Assembly (NCBI RefSeq): GCF_002161555.1
Contig: NZ_NFHZ01000012.1
Span: 1 to 64,000 of the forward strand
Source of the DNA: Barnesiella sp. An55
GTDB lineage: Bacteria; Bacteroidota; Bacteroidia; Bacteroidales; Barnesiellaceae
Reading direction: 5' to 3'
DNA: 64,000 nt
This document shows positions 47,642 to 55,860 of this stretch, one piece after another. Within the stretch, counting starts at the first letter, position 1. Every line of letters starts with the position of its first letter. A program made the translations under genes and the position numbers. The notes beneath the pieces are model-generated. The model was not told the origin of the DNA. It was given only the letters and a program-made list of their open reading frames with translations, and did no database searches.

Positions 47642-47800
47642 TCAGTTGTTGACAAACCCGCCTAACGAGGCCGGGAGTTGTGGCTCGAATGAGTAAGCTC
47701 TGGCAAACTGCCTGATGAAGTCGAGAGTCGATGCCGAGGGCTGTAACGATTTAGTGCTTCTCACTGTAGGGGTGTCTTTGGGAGTAGAGGTTTTTTTCAT
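47642..47800 (-). CDS. Small conserved-looking protein, 52 aa, function unknown
   Basis: An open frame too short for usual gene calling. ATG at 47800 (minus strand) encodes MKKTSTPKDTPTVRSTKSL, then SASTLDFIRQFARAYSFEP and ends LPASLGGFVNN. The composition (basic, proline/serine start; amphipathic LDFIRQFARAY helix; hydrophobic tail) looks like a real protein, and a good terminator begins 4 nt after the stop. It is 73 nt downstream of the second ECF sigma gene on the same strand, so the two are probably co-transcribed. I have an impression of similar small proteins in other Bacteroidales but cannot verify it. A role with the sigma factor is possible but unproven. Confidence 0.7.
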   Translation of the reverse strand: MKKTSTPKDTPTVRSTKSLQPSASTLDFIRQFARAYSFEPQLPASLGGFVNN

Positions 47801-47873
47801 AGGCCGAATCTTGATGTTTATATAAAGTAAACGTCAATGGCCTGTGTTTTATTATCTATACTACCTTCTTTTT

Positions 47874-48464
47874 TTATAATGTGAGAGCGATATTGTTCTC
47901 TTCGGCCATCTTCCGCAGGTTGAGGATGGCGTAGCGCATGCGTCCCAGAGCGGTGTTGATACTCACCTTGGTGTGGTCGGCAATCTCTTTGAAGCTCATG
48001 TTTTTGTAGTAGCGCATGATGAGGACCTCGCGTTGCGAGTGGGGCAGCGCCTTGATGAGCCGGCGCACGTCGGCTTCGATTTGGTTGTGCACGAGGGTGT
48101 CTTCGACGGTCCCTTCGCTCAGCTCCTTGCGGTTGAAGATGTCCATGTTCTCATTGTCCGAGATGATGTAGTTGTCGGCCTTCTCCTGGCGGAAGAAGTC
48201 GATAATGAGATTGTGGGCGATACGCGAAATCCATGCCGGGAATTTGCCGTTCTCGGTATATCGGCCCTGTTTGATAGTCATGATGGCTTTGACAAAGGTC
48301 TCCTGAAAGATGTCGTTGGCCAACTCTTTATCTTTGACAATGTAGAAAATATAGTTGAAAGTACGAGTTTGATGACGCTTCAGCAATACATCAAAAGCTC
48401 CATTATTACCTTCGGCATACAGCGCAACCAATTCTTCGTCGGTGCGGTCGAATAAATCGTTCAT
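47874..48464 (-). CDS. RpoE-like ECF sigma factor
   Basis: 196-aa sigma-70 family protein. Region 2 contains NYIFYIVKDKELANDIFQET and KFPAWISRIAHNLIIDFFRQ; region 4 contains LPHSQREVLIMRYYKNMSFK and a helix-turn-helix VSINTALGRMRYAILNLR. It has no adjacent FecR or anti-sigma gene with a membrane helix, unlike the sigma factor at 46774, and is a broadly conserved Bacteroidales type, so it probably controls a general response, not the PUL. It is followed by the 52-aa gene. The 335-nt gap to the next gene on its right holds divergent promoter regions. Confidence 0.94.
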   Translation of the reverse strand: MNDLFDRTDEELVALYAEGNNGAFDVLLKRHQTRTFNYIFYIVKDKELANDIFQETFVKAIMTIKQGRYTENGKFPAWISRIAHNLIIDFFRQEKADNYIISDNENMDIFNRKELSEGTVEDTLVHNQIEADVRRLIKALPHSQREVLIMRYYKNMSFKEIADHTKVSINTALGRMRYAILNLRKMAEENNIALTL

Positions 48465-48799
48465 TACTACCTCTCTTTTTTTAATTTAAGCGTAGTGTTT
48501 TGTCGATAGGCAATCTTATTTTAGAGTGATTCAATAATTATTATTCGTTGCAAATAAAGATGTTTTTTTTGAAATCGGAAAGTAAAAATAGAATTTTTTT
48601 ATCCTATCGTTCCATTTTTAACATTATTGCCGTGAACAAAATCGATTTGTTGGCATTGTGATGTGGCCTTTCCTGGGGCGCGATGGGTGTGGTAGAATGT
48701 ATGATGCGGAGAATTTAAAAGTTGGGTGGCTTGGACGGTTTCTCGCAAAAAATAATTACATTTGCAACTCATGGAAAAACTAAAAAACAAGAAACTGCT
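48465..48799. promoter_or_regulatory. Divergent promoter region between sigma factor and nucleotidyltransferase genes
   Basis: No gene in this 335-nt interval. On the plus strand TACATTTG (48757-48764) is a full -7 box 36 nt before the nucleotidyltransferase ATG. On the minus strand TTTATTTG (48551-48558) is a 7 of 8 match that could serve the sigma gene. -33 boxes are weak for both. Confidence 0.45.
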
Positions 48800-49702
48800 A
48801 TGAAACCGACTCTTTTTGTATTGGCCGCCGGTATGGGTAGCCGGTATGGGGGCTTGAAACAACTCGATGGTCTGGGCCCCAATGGTGAAACAATTATGGA
48901 TTACTCGATATTCGATGCTTTGCGGGGTGGATTCGGCAAAGTCGTTTTTGTGATTCGTAAAGATTTCGAACAGGATTTCAGAGAGAAAATCCTCTCCAAA
49001 TACGAAGGGCACATTCCCTGCGAACTGGTGTTCCAATCGATCAATGACCTGCCCGAGGGTTTCACTTGCCCCGAAGGCCGCACCAAACCTTGGGGTACCA
49101 ACCACGCCGTGCTCATGGGTAAAGATGTAATTAAAGAGCCGTTTGCCGTAATCAATGCCGACGACTTCTATGGCCGTGAAAGTTTTGCCATCCTGGCCGA
49201 TTATCTGAAGAACCTCGACGGCAAGCAAAACGACTATTGCATGGTAGGTTATCGCGTGGGCAATACGTTGTCTGAGAGTGGTACCGTGGCTCGTGGTATT
49301 TGCGAGACCAATGCTTCGAAGCACCTTACCTCGGTGGTTGAACGCACGCAAATCGAGCGTCGCGACGGGAAGGTAATGTACAAGGAGGACGACGATACCT
49401 GGACGGCTATCGACGACAATACGCCCGTGTCGATGAATATGTGGGGTTTCACTCCCGACTATTTCAAATACTCCGAGGACTATTTCGTCAACTTCCTCAA
49501 AGCCAATATCGGGAATCTCAAGGCCGAGTACTTCATTCCGTTGTTGGTCAACGACCTCATTCAGTCGGGTAAGGCTACGGTAACCGTGCTCGACACGCCG
49601 TCGAAATGGTTCGGGGTAACTTATGCCGCCGATCGTCAGTCGGTTGTCGATAAGATTGCAGCGCTCGTAGCTGCCGGGGAATACCCTGCCAAGCTCTTCT
49701 AA
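48800..49702 (+). CDS. Sugar nucleotidyltransferase-like protein (NTP_transferase family)
   Basis: 300-aa cytoplasmic protein of the nucleotidyltransferase fold. The N-terminus MKPTLFVLAAGMGSRYGGLK is the nucleotide-binding G-x-G-x-R signature in its LAAGMGSRYGGLKQ form, followed by VVFVIRKDF, PWGTNHAVLMGKD, and the metal aspartates INADDFYG. SMNMWGFTPDYF and KWFGVTYAADRQSVVDKI are further conserved blocks. I chose ATG 48800 because it begins the family N-terminus and follows a good -7 box; the open frame extends 26 codons further up without support. Substrate unknown; homologues in Bacteroidales are often linked to sugar kinases, but none is adjacent here. Confidence 0.9.
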   Translation: MKPTLFVLAAGMGSRYGGLKQLDGLGPNGETIMDYSIFDALRGGFGKVVFVIRKDFEQDFREKILSKYEGHIPCELVFQSINDLPEGFTCPEGRTKPWGTNHAVLMGKDVIKEPFAVINADDFYGRESFAILADYLKNLDGKQNDYCMVGYRVGNTLSESGTVARGICETNASKHLTSVVERTQIERRDGKVMYKEDDDTWTAIDDNTPVSMNMWGFTPDYFKYSEDYFVNFLKANIGNLKAEYFIPLLVNDLIQSGKATVTVLDTPSKWFGVTYAADRQSVVDKIAALVAAGEYPAKLF

Positions 49703-49730
49703 ACCGAGCTCTCGAATCTAAAATGAATCA

Positions 49731-49772
49731 AGAGAGAGGCCGTTCTCGCACGAGAACAGTCTCTCTCTCTTT
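49731..49772 (+). terminator. Terminator of the nucleotidyltransferase gene
   Basis: GTTCTC/GAGAAC inner stem with loop GCAC, extended by GAGAGA/TCTCTC on the outside and ending in TTT. Confidence 0.75.
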
Positions 49773-49806
49773 GTGCTTTCCTGGAGGGGAGGCTCATATT
49801 AAATAA

Positions 49807-49970
49807 GATAGCATGTGGTTGAGCGTAGTTAAACATGAAAATCGCGTTCCCGGTTTTTCTCTGTGCTTACCATTCACTATCTTTGTAGAAGATAGGATGC
49901 GGTTCGGCATAGTCAAACTTCGAAAACTGTGTTTCCGGTTTTCCTCTGCTCTCACCTTTCACTATCTTTG
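49807..49970 (+). repeat. Promoter-bearing repeat, tandem pair A
   Basis: Two copies of an about 80-bp element, 49807-49885 and 49889-49970, with -7 boxes TATCTTTG at 49878-49885 and 49963-49970 (85 nt apart). The common core is GATAGGATGCGG, TCAAAC, GAAAAC, GGTTTTC, CTCTG, then CTTTCACTATCTTTG. It ends 32 nt before the MATE gene ATG and is very probably its promoter. The same element occurs in pairs before rpe and cutC. Confidence 0.85.
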
Positions 49971-50002
49971 CCCACTGTTTTGTCGATACCAAGATATAAT
50001 TT

Positions 50003-51364
50003 ATGAATACGATTCCGCTATTGCCTTACAAACAGCAGGTTGGCTCGTTGCTCAAACTGGGCCTCCCCATTGTGGTGGGACAGTTGGGCATGATTATACT
50101 GGGGCTTGCCGATACGGTGATGATTGGTCATCACAGTACCGACGAGCTCGCTGCCGCTGCATTTGTCAATAACGTGTTCAATCTGGCAATCATCTTTGCC
50201 ACCGGTTTTTCCTATGGGCTTACTCCCTTGATTGGCATGTTGCAGGGGAGTGGCAACGTTCAGGGTATCGGGCGGGTCTTTCGCAATGCTCTCATGGCTC
50301 ACACGGCTGTGGCCATATTGCTCACGGCTATCATGTATGTGGTCTATTGCTATGTCGATAAGATGGGGCAACCGGTGGAACTGTTGCCTCACATACGGCC
50401 CTACTTCATATTGCAACTCATCTCGCTGGTATTTGTCATGCTCTTCAATAGCTTCAGGCAGTTTGCCGAGGGGCTTACCGATACCCGCACACCCATGTGG
50501 ATTCTGTTGGGAGGCAATGCCCTCAATATTCTGGGGAACTATCTGCTTATCTATGGTACCTTTGGTTTCCCCGAGTGGGGATTGTTTGGTGCCGGGGTGA
50601 GTACATTGGTTTCGCGGGTCGTCATGCTGCTCGTCTTTGTGGGTATTGTGGTGTGGATGCCTCGTTATCGGGCTTATCGAGAGGCCATACGCCACTCGCG
50701 TTTCAATCGCAACGACTTTGTCCAGCTCAATGCCCTGGGGTGGCCACTGGCTTTGCAGATGGGTATGGAGACGGCTGCCTTCTCGCTGAGTGCCATCATG
50801 GTAGGTTGGCTGGGCAGTGTGCCGCTGGCTGCACACCAGATTATGGTTTCGGTGAGTACGCTGGGCTTCATGATCTATTATGGCATGGGGGCTGCACTGG
50901 CCGTGCGAGTGAGCCATTTTATGGGGCAGGGCGATTTTCATAATCTGCGCCGGGCGGTTCATGCCGGGTTGGGCATCATTCTGGTGTTGGCCGTGGCGGC
51001 CAGTCTCTTCTTTTACCTGGCCCGGGTGCCTATCGTGCACAGTTTTACCGAAGATCCCAAGGTGATGGCTGTGGTTGCCGTACTCATCTACTCGCTCATT
51101 GTCTATCAGTTTGGCGATGCCTTGCAGATAACCTTTGCCAATGCCCTGCGTGGTACGGCCGATGTGAAGCCGATGATGTGGATTGCCTTCATCGCCTACT
51201 TCATTATCGCACTGCCGGTGGGTTATGTGTGTGGTTTCACCTTGAATGGTGGAGTCGTGGGGGTATGGGTCGCCTTTCCGGCAGGACTCTTCTCGGCCGG
51301 ATTTCTGTTTTGGTTGCGGTTCCGTTACCGTTTGCGCAAACTGATGAAAAGTAGTGAATCATGA
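50003..51364 (+). CDS. MATE-family efflux transporter
   Basis: Inner-membrane cation-coupled drug or metabolite exporter, 453 aa with twelve helices. LGLPIVVGQLGMIILGLADTV (helix 1) carries the family's conserved start, and FRQFAEGLTDTRTP and GNALNILGNYLLIYG are the matching mid-protein signatures in the first half. The second half repeats the fold (GWPLALQMGMETAAFSLSAI; NALRGTADVKPMMWIAF). It is driven from tandem repeat pair A, and its stop overlaps the start of the AlbA_2 gene (ATGA), so the pair is one operon. Confidence 0.94.
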   Translation: MNTIPLLPYKQQVGSLLKLGLPIVVGQLGMIILGLADTVMIGHHSTDELAAAAFVNNVFNLAIIFATGFSYGLTPLIGMLQGSGNVQGIGRVFRNALMAHTAVAILLTAIMYVVYCYVDKMGQPVELLPHIRPYFILQLISLVFVMLFNSFRQFAEGLTDTRTPMWILLGGNALNILGNYLLIYGTFGFPEWGLFGAGVSTLVSRVVMLLVFVGIVVWMPRYRAYREAIRHSRFNRNDFVQLNALGWPLALQMGMETAAFSLSAIMVGWLGSVPLAAHQIMVSVSTLGFMIYYGMGAALAVRVSHFMGQGDFHNLRRAVHAGLGIILVLAVAASLFFYLARVPIVHSFTEDPKVMAVVAVLIYSLIVYQFGDALQITFANALRGTADVKPMMWIAFIAYFIIALPVGYVCGFTLNGGVVGVWVAFPAGLFSAGFLFWLRFRYRLRKLMKSSES

Positions 51365-52011
51365 AACCGATATCCGATAAAGTATATCTGCAACAACTCA
51401 TCGACGAAGGGGAGCATCAGCAGCAGGATTTCAAGTTCGAGATTTCCGATGCCCGCAAGATTGCCCGCTCACTCTCGGCTTTCTCCAATACCGACGGGGG
51501 TAGGTTACTCATCGGGGTGAAAGACAATGGGCGCATAGCCGGGGTGCGTTCCGAAGAGGAGATTTACATGATCGAGGCGGCAGCCCGGCTCTATTGCCAG
51601 CCGCAGGTCGATATCGAGATGCGCACCTATACGGTCGATGGCAAGACGGTGCTCATTGCCGAGATTCCGAAAGCGACCGAGATGCCCGTGCAGGCTCAGG
51701 TGGCTCCTGGCAAGTATATGGCTTATGTGCGCATTGCCGATGAAAACATACTGGCTACGGCTGTGCATTTGGCGGTGTGGCGCCAGAAGAACAGCAAGCG
51801 GGGCTCGCTTGTGAAATATACCGAGCGCGAACAGTTGTTGCTCGACTACCTGGCCGAGCATGGCGAGATTACGGTGAACCGATACAGTCGCTTGGCCCAC
51901 CTCTCTTACAAGTCGGCCGTGGAGCATATCGCCCGGTTTGTACGCTTCGGGTTGCTCGAGATTGGCTTCGAACATCACAAGTTTTTCTATCGGTTGCGGC
52001 CGGGTGAGTGA
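51361..52011 (+). CDS. AlbA_2-domain protein with C-terminal helix-turn-helix
   Basis: 216-aa cytoplasmic protein. The first about 130 residues form an AlbA_2 / Schlafen AAA_4-type domain (EGEHQQQDFKFEISDARKIA, LSAFSNTDGGRLLIGVKDNG, RIAGVRSEEEIYMI), a fold associated with nucleic-acid binding; the last about 75 (TEREQLLLDYLAEHGEITVN, YKSAVEHIARFVRFGLLE) look like a winged helix. It may be a regulator of the MATE gene in the same operon (ATGA overlap) or have an unrelated nucleic-acid role; the sequence does not decide. Confidence 0.85.
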   Translation: MKPISDKVYLQQLIDEGEHQQQDFKFEISDARKIARSLSAFSNTDGGRLLIGVKDNGRIAGVRSEEEIYMIEAAARLYCQPQVDIEMRTYTVDGKTVLIAEIPKATEMPVQAQVAPGKYMAYVRIADENILATAVHLAVWRQKNSKRGSLVKYTEREQLLLDYLAEHGEITVNRYSRLAHLSYKSAVEHIARFVRFGLLEIGFEHHKFFYRLRPGE

Positions 52012-52023
52012 ATCTCTTTGAAG

Positions 52024-52178
52024 AAGACAGGATGCGGCTCGGTATAGCCAAACGTTGAAAACTTCGTTTTCCGTTTGTCTCTGCACTCGCCTTTCACTAT
52101 CTTTGGATAAAATAGGATGCGTCTCAGTATAAAAATCAAGCAAGCTTGTTTTTCTACTTTCGACTTTCACTATCTTTG
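52024..52178 (+). repeat. Promoter-bearing repeat, tandem pair B
   Basis: Copies at 52024-52105 and 52111-52178. The first has a complete promoter: TTTG (52074-52077), 20 nt, TATCTTTG (52098-52105). The second has TATCTTTG at 52171-52178, 30 nt before the rpe ATG, and carries the AAGCAAGCTTG variant also seen in pair C. Shared pieces are AGGATGCG, CTCTGCACTCGCC (first copy) and CTTTCACTATCTTTG. Confidence 0.85.
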
Positions 52179-52208
52179 TAAAAAATCAATATTAAAAAAG
52201 ATTGAGCC

Positions 52209-52859
52209 ATGAGCGTGATAATTTCTCCATCGTTGCTGTCGGCCGATTTCGGTAACCTGAACAGTGAGATAGATATGATTAATGAGAGTGCGGCCGATTG
52301 GTTGCATATCGACGTGATGGACGGTGTGTTTGTGCCGAACATTTCGTTTGGTTTCCCGGTACTGGAGTTTGTGAACCGCCGCTGTACCAAACCGCTCGAC
52401 GTGCACCTGATGATTGTCGAGCCACAAAAGTTCATTGCCGAGGTCAAGCGGGTAGGGGGTGCCATCATGACGGTACACTACGAGGTTTGCACGCACCTGC
52501 ACCGGGTCGTACAGCAAATTCATGCAGCCGGCATGAAGGCGGGCGTTTCGCTGAATCCTCACACGCCGGTATCGCTGCTCGAGGATATTATCGAGGATGT
52601 CGATGTGGTGCTGCTCATGTCGGTCAATCCCGGGTTTGGCGGACAGAAGTTTATCCCTCGCATACTCGACAAGGTGCGCGACTTGAAGGCGATGATTGCC
52701 CGTCGTCACTCGCAGGCTGTTATCGAAATCGATGGAGGGGTGAATCTCGAGACGGGTCGTCAGTTGGTCGAGGCTGGTGCCGACGCTCTGGTGGCTGGTA
52801 GCTTTGTGTTCCACTCCGAGGCTCCGCTCGATACCATTGCCCGGTTGAAAGAGTTGTAA
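52209..52859 (+). CDS. rpe: Ribulose-phosphate 3-epimerase
   Basis: Pentose phosphate enzyme interconverting D-ribulose 5-phosphate and D-xylulose 5-phosphate. The 216-aa TIM barrel shows ISPSLLSADFGNL, the metal histidine in DWLHIDVMDGVFVPN, the LDVHLMI strand, GMKAGVSLNPHTP, the VLLMSVNPGFGGQKF motif and EIDGGVN, all characteristic. Intact and of normal size. Its promoter region is formed by repeat pair B, and a long terminator at 52886-52935 follows, so it is monocistronic. Confidence 0.97.
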   Translation: MSVIISPSLLSADFGNLNSEIDMINESAADWLHIDVMDGVFVPNISFGFPVLEFVNRRCTKPLDVHLMIVEPQKFIAEVKRVGGAIMTVHYEVCTHLHRVVQQIHAAGMKAGVSLNPHTPVSLLEDIIEDVDVVLLMSVNPGFGGQKFIPRILDKVRDLKAMIARRHSQAVIEIDGGVNLETGRQLVEAGADALVAGSFVFHSEAPLDTIARLKEL

Positions 52860-52885
52860 CCACACGAAACAAGAAGAGGATAAAA

Positions 52886-52935
52886 AAAGAGAGCCCCTCG
52901 CCTGCGATGCTTTGCAGGCGAGGGGCTCTCTTTTA
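52886..52935. terminator. Strong bidirectional terminator after rpe
   Basis: A perfect stem of about 19 bp (AGAGAGCCCCTCGCCTGC and complement) with a 7-nt loop, A run on the left and T4 on the right; shared by rpe and the convergent gene at 52971. Confidence 0.92.
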
Positions 52936-52970
52936 TCGGCCGAGGAGCTTCGTTTGTCTCCAGCGGCTCG

Positions 52971-54164
52971 TTATTCCATATATCCTACCACGGTCACGGG
53001 TTCGGTGCCTACCTTCGTTTCTATGGTAGTGCGTTCGCCCCGGGCGTTTTCATAGACAAAAGTGTAGGTATGATCCTTTGCCACCAGGAACTTGAGGGCA
53101 TCGTTCATGTCTTGCAAGGGACCGGCGGTGCGGCCGCCGCCCATTTGCACCCCGTCGCAGAATACATCGACGTTAGCCTCGACCCGGTCTTCCGAGTTGG
53201 AACTGTGCTGTTTGTCCTTGTACATGACAAAGGTGACGATAACGTGGGTATTCTCCCGGGCAATGGTTTGAGTCTGCTGGCCGTAGAGGTCGATATAGCG
53301 TTGCGACACATCGACGGCATGCACATCGCGCGATTCTTGGTTCCATACCATCGGGAACCAGTCGCCGGTAGGACGGAACGACACGGCGTAGATGGCGTGG
53401 ATGCGGTCGCCCGGAGTCGCTTGTCCGGCGTCGGCCATGAACCAGGCCCCATCGAGTTTGGGGGGAATGTAGTATTCGGTCGAGTACCAAGTGCCGTCGA
53501 TCCAGACTTCGGTCCAGCTGTGGTTACCCCGGTTGTCGTGCCAGGCCGCCGTGCCCGCAAATCGGGCGGGGATACCTACCGAGCGCAGGGCATCGACCAG
53601 CAGAATGGAGAGTCCCGTGCAGGAGGCCATGCCCTGGCGCATCGACTCGGCCGGGCTTTGGTTGGTCTTTTCGCGCAACGTGTTGTATTCGACACCTACC
53701 ACCTTGGGAATGATGCTGTTGATGGTGTCGATAGCTTCGCGCATGGTTTTACAGTTTTTTACCCGGGGAGCGAAACGCTCGTAGAAGTCTTTTCGCCAGG
53801 CATCGCGCACCTCATCGACCGAGGCGTAGGGCAGTACCTCGTTGAGGAAAATCGAGTCGGGCAAGGCTTTGGCCCAAGGAAATTCGGCCCGAGCCCGACA
53901 GGCATAAGTCACATTTTCGCGCAGCAGTGCCAGGTCCATGGTGTCGCGGTCGCCCTGGGGCATCCAGGCCAGCAGGTAGGTCATGGCTGCCTGTTCGTCG
54001 CGGGGAGTCTCTTTGAGTAGCGTGCGCAGGCTGTCGGCCCGGGGCGAATCGTCGAGTACGCTCTCGAGTTGCTGTTTGTCGGCCGAAGAATTCGATGCGG
54101 TACAGCCTGCAAACGAGCAGACGAGTGCCGCCGACACCAGCAAAAGGATATGAGTCTTTTTCAT
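52971..54164 (-). CDS. Transglutaminase-like lipoprotein
   Basis: 397-aa lipoprotein (lipobox C21, SFAGCTA) with a transglutaminase/protease-like catalytic domain. The triad is visible: C182 in MASCTGLSILLVDALRS, H215 in RGNHSWTEVW and D245 in WFMADAGQ. A helical N-terminal part (about 30-150, with LLKETPRDEQAAMTYLLAWM) precedes it, and a beta-rich C-terminal domain (about 290-397) follows. Such Bacteroidales lipoproteins are thought to act on peptides or proteins in the periplasm or at the surface, but the substrate is unknown. It is 12 nt after cutC and probably co-transcribed with it. Confidence 0.88.
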   Translation of the reverse strand: MKKTHILLLVSAALVCSFAGCTASNSSADKQQLESVLDDSPRADSLRTLLKETPRDEQAAMTYLLAWMPQGDRDTMDLALLRENVTYACRARAEFPWAKALPDSIFLNEVLPYASVDEVRDAWRKDFYERFAPRVKNCKTMREAIDTINSIIPKVVGVEYNTLREKTNQSPAESMRQGMASCTGLSILLVDALRSVGIPARFAGTAAWHDNRGNHSWTEVWIDGTWYSTEYYIPPKLDGAWFMADAGQATPGDRIHAIYAVSFRPTGDWFPMVWNQESRDVHAVDVSQRYIDLYGQQTQTIARENTHVIVTFVMYKDKQHSSNSEDRVEANVDVFCDGVQMGGGRTAGPLQDMNDALKFLVAKDHTYTFVYENARGERTTIETKVGTEPVTVVGYME

Positions 54165-54176
54165 GTTGTATGGGGT

Positions 54177-54914
54177 TTATGAGTTGAGTTGATTAAGTAT
54201 TTCGCGTATCTTGTTTTCGTCGGCACCTACCGAGGCATATTCGGGAATTCCCGGCACACCTCCCATCGAGACGTTGGGATTGCGGTAGGTCATGCCGCTT
54301 TCGATGAGGCAGCGGGCGCTGAAGTGCACGGCATCGACCCCGGCCTGGGCCAGGCTTCGTACGTTCGACGGACCTACACCGCTGCCGGCCATGATGGCGA
54401 TGCGTCCGTCGGCCTGACGCACCAGCGAGCGCAGGGTGTCGATTCCCTCGATGACGGTGTTGCGGCCGCCCGAGGTGAGCACCCGATAGCAGCCGGCGCG
54501 CACGAGAGCCTCGAGAGCTTCGGAGGTGTTGCGCGTCATGTCGAAGGCCCGGTGAAAGGTGAACTGCATCGAGCCGCAGCGCTCTACGAGTCGGGCGGTG
54601 CGGGCTTCGTCCACTTGGCCGTTGGGGGTGAGTATGCCCGCCACGGCACAGTCGGCCCCACATTCGCGCACGAAATCTATCTCGTCGAGCATCAGGTCAA
54701 ACTCGTCGTCGGTATAGAGAAAATCGCCTCCTCGGGGGCGAATCATCACACTTAGTTGCAGGTTGGGTATTTGTCGGGCTCGGCGTATGAGGGCTGCCGA
54801 GGGGGTGGTACCTCCTTCGTAGGGCGAGGCACACAGTTCTACACGGGTTACGCCGGCGCGGGCGGCAGCCTGGCAAGCCTCGAGTGAGAATGCACAAAGT
54901 TCGGTTTCGATCAT
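54177..54914 (-). CDS. cutC: CutC family protein
   Basis: 245-aa TIM-barrel protein of the CutC copper homeostasis family. MIETELCAFSLEACQAAARA, RVELCASPYEGGTTPS, LSVMIRPRGGDFLYTDDEFD, FHRAFDMTRNTSEALEAL and MAGSGVGPSNVR are the family's conserved blocks. The ATG at 54914 is chosen because it starts these blocks and sits 26 nt after a -7 box; the open frame runs further up through the repeat without homology. The name reflects an old genetic link with copper; the molecular role is not established. Confidence 0.93.
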   Translation of the reverse strand: MIETELCAFSLEACQAAARAGVTRVELCASPYEGGTTPSAALIRRARQIPNLQLSVMIRPRGGDFLYTDDEFDLMLDEIDFVRECGADCAVAGILTPNGQVDEARTARLVERCGSMQFTFHRAFDMTRNTSEALEALVRAGCYRVLTSGGRNTVIEGIDTLRSLVRQADGRIAIMAGSGVGPSNVRSLAQAGVDAVHFSARCLIESGMTYRNPNVSMGGVPGIPEYASVGADENKIREILNQLNS

Positions 54915-54939
54915 ATCGGTTGTTTTTCGGTGTGTGTTG

Positions 54940-55078
54940 CAAAGATAGTGAAAGGTGAGTGCAGAAAACCAAGCTTGCTTGAGCTTTTTGCCGAACCGCA
55001 TCCTATTTTCACGGTATGCAAAGATAGTGAAAGGTGAGTGCAGAGAGTCAAGTTGGTTCGAGATTTTTCTACCGGAGC
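54940..55078 (-). repeat. Promoter-bearing repeat, tandem pair C
   Basis: On the minus strand, copies at 54940-55013 and 55019-55078 with TATCTTTG at 54940-54947 and 55019-55026 (79 nt apart). The first keeps AATAGGATGCGGTTCGG, the AAGCAAGCTTGG variant and CTGCACTCACCTTTCAC; the second has lost its left half. They lie directly before cutC, the same arrangement as pairs A and B. Confidence 0.85.
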
Positions 55079-55096
55079 AAGACTGTTTTATACGAC

Positions 55097-55130
55097 AAAA
55101 GCCGTTACAGAATTCGCTGTAACGGCTTTT
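55097..55130. terminator. Terminator after the DedA gene
   Basis: A perfect 14-bp stem (AAAAGCCGTTACAG and complement) with a 6-nt loop; symmetrical, so usable on both strands. Confidence 0.92.
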
Positions 55131-55146
55131 GCACGGGAGGTATATC

Positions 55147-55776
55147 TTATTTCGTTTTTTTCATTCCCTTGTAGATGAGGAACCCCACGATAAAGACGCA
55201 GATGGCGATGAGCACATAGAGAATTTCGTGGCTGTAGGTCTGTACCTTCAGGATGAGTTCATCCTCGGGGATTACGGCGTGGAATCCGTAGCCGATGGCA
55301 GCCAGCACGATATTCCAGCACATGGCGCCCAAGGTGGTGAAGAGGATGAATTTCGAGAATTTCATGCAGGCCAGACCGGCGGGGATGGAGATGAGTTGGC
55401 GCACGGCAGGGATGAGTCGGCCGATGAGGGTCGATATGCTGCCGTGTTTGTCGAAGTAGCGCTCGGCCGTTTCAACTTTGCCCTGGTCGAGCAGGCACAT
55501 GTGGCCCACGCGGCTATTGGCAAACTTATAGACCAGAGGGCGTCCAATCCAGCGGGCCAGGTAGTAGTTGATGATAGCCCCTATATCGGCACCCAAGGTA
55601 CCGAAGAGGACCACCAGATACATGTTGAGTTCGCCGTATGCGGCTTTGTATGCTGCGGGAATGATGACAACTTCGGAGGGGAAGGGGATGAACGAACTCT
55701 CGATCATCATGAGGAAAGTGATGGTCCAATAATTGAGATTATCGAGACACCACTGAATAAATGATAAAGATTCCAT
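55147..55776 (-). CDS. DedA-family membrane protein
   Basis: 209-aa inner-membrane protein of the DedA/SNARE-associated superfamily, members of which include lipid-carrier flippases. MMIESSFIPFPSEVVIIPAA and FGTLGADIGAIINYYLARW are the family's first signatures; the arginine motif region ISTLIGRLIPAVRQLISIPAG with GxxRxxPxxRxxxxxxAG spacing is present. It ends in a C-terminal helix and KKTK. A TACTTTTG box on the minus strand (55805-55812) lies 29 nt before the start. The specific lipid is unknown. Confidence 0.94.
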   Translation of the reverse strand: MESLSFIQWCLDNLNYWTITFLMMIESSFIPFPSEVVIIPAAYKAAYGELNMYLVVLFGTLGADIGAIINYYLARWIGRPLVYKFANSRVGHMCLLDQGKVETAERYFDKHGSISTLIGRLIPAVRQLISIPAGLACMKFSKFILFTTLGAMCWNIVLAAIGYGFHAVIPEDELILKVQTYSHEILYVLIAICVFIVGFLIYKGMKKTK

Positions 55777-55804
55777 ATAAAAGGATTATGTTTTTTTGAG
55801 ATTG

Positions 55805-55812
55805 CAAAAGTA
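55805..55812 (-). promoter_or_regulatory. Promoter -7 box of the DedA gene
   Basis: Minus strand TACTTTTG, a full TAnnTTTG match; the -33 element is not clear. Confidence 0.45.
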
Positions 55813-55860
55813 ATACTTTCGACTTAGAAATGAAAATATTCGCAAAAATGTAACAGAAAT

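Noticed and set aside
48722-48799. N-terminal extension of the nucleotidyltransferase
   Set aside because: It contains the promoter box TACATTTG (48757-48764), so it is probably untranslated.
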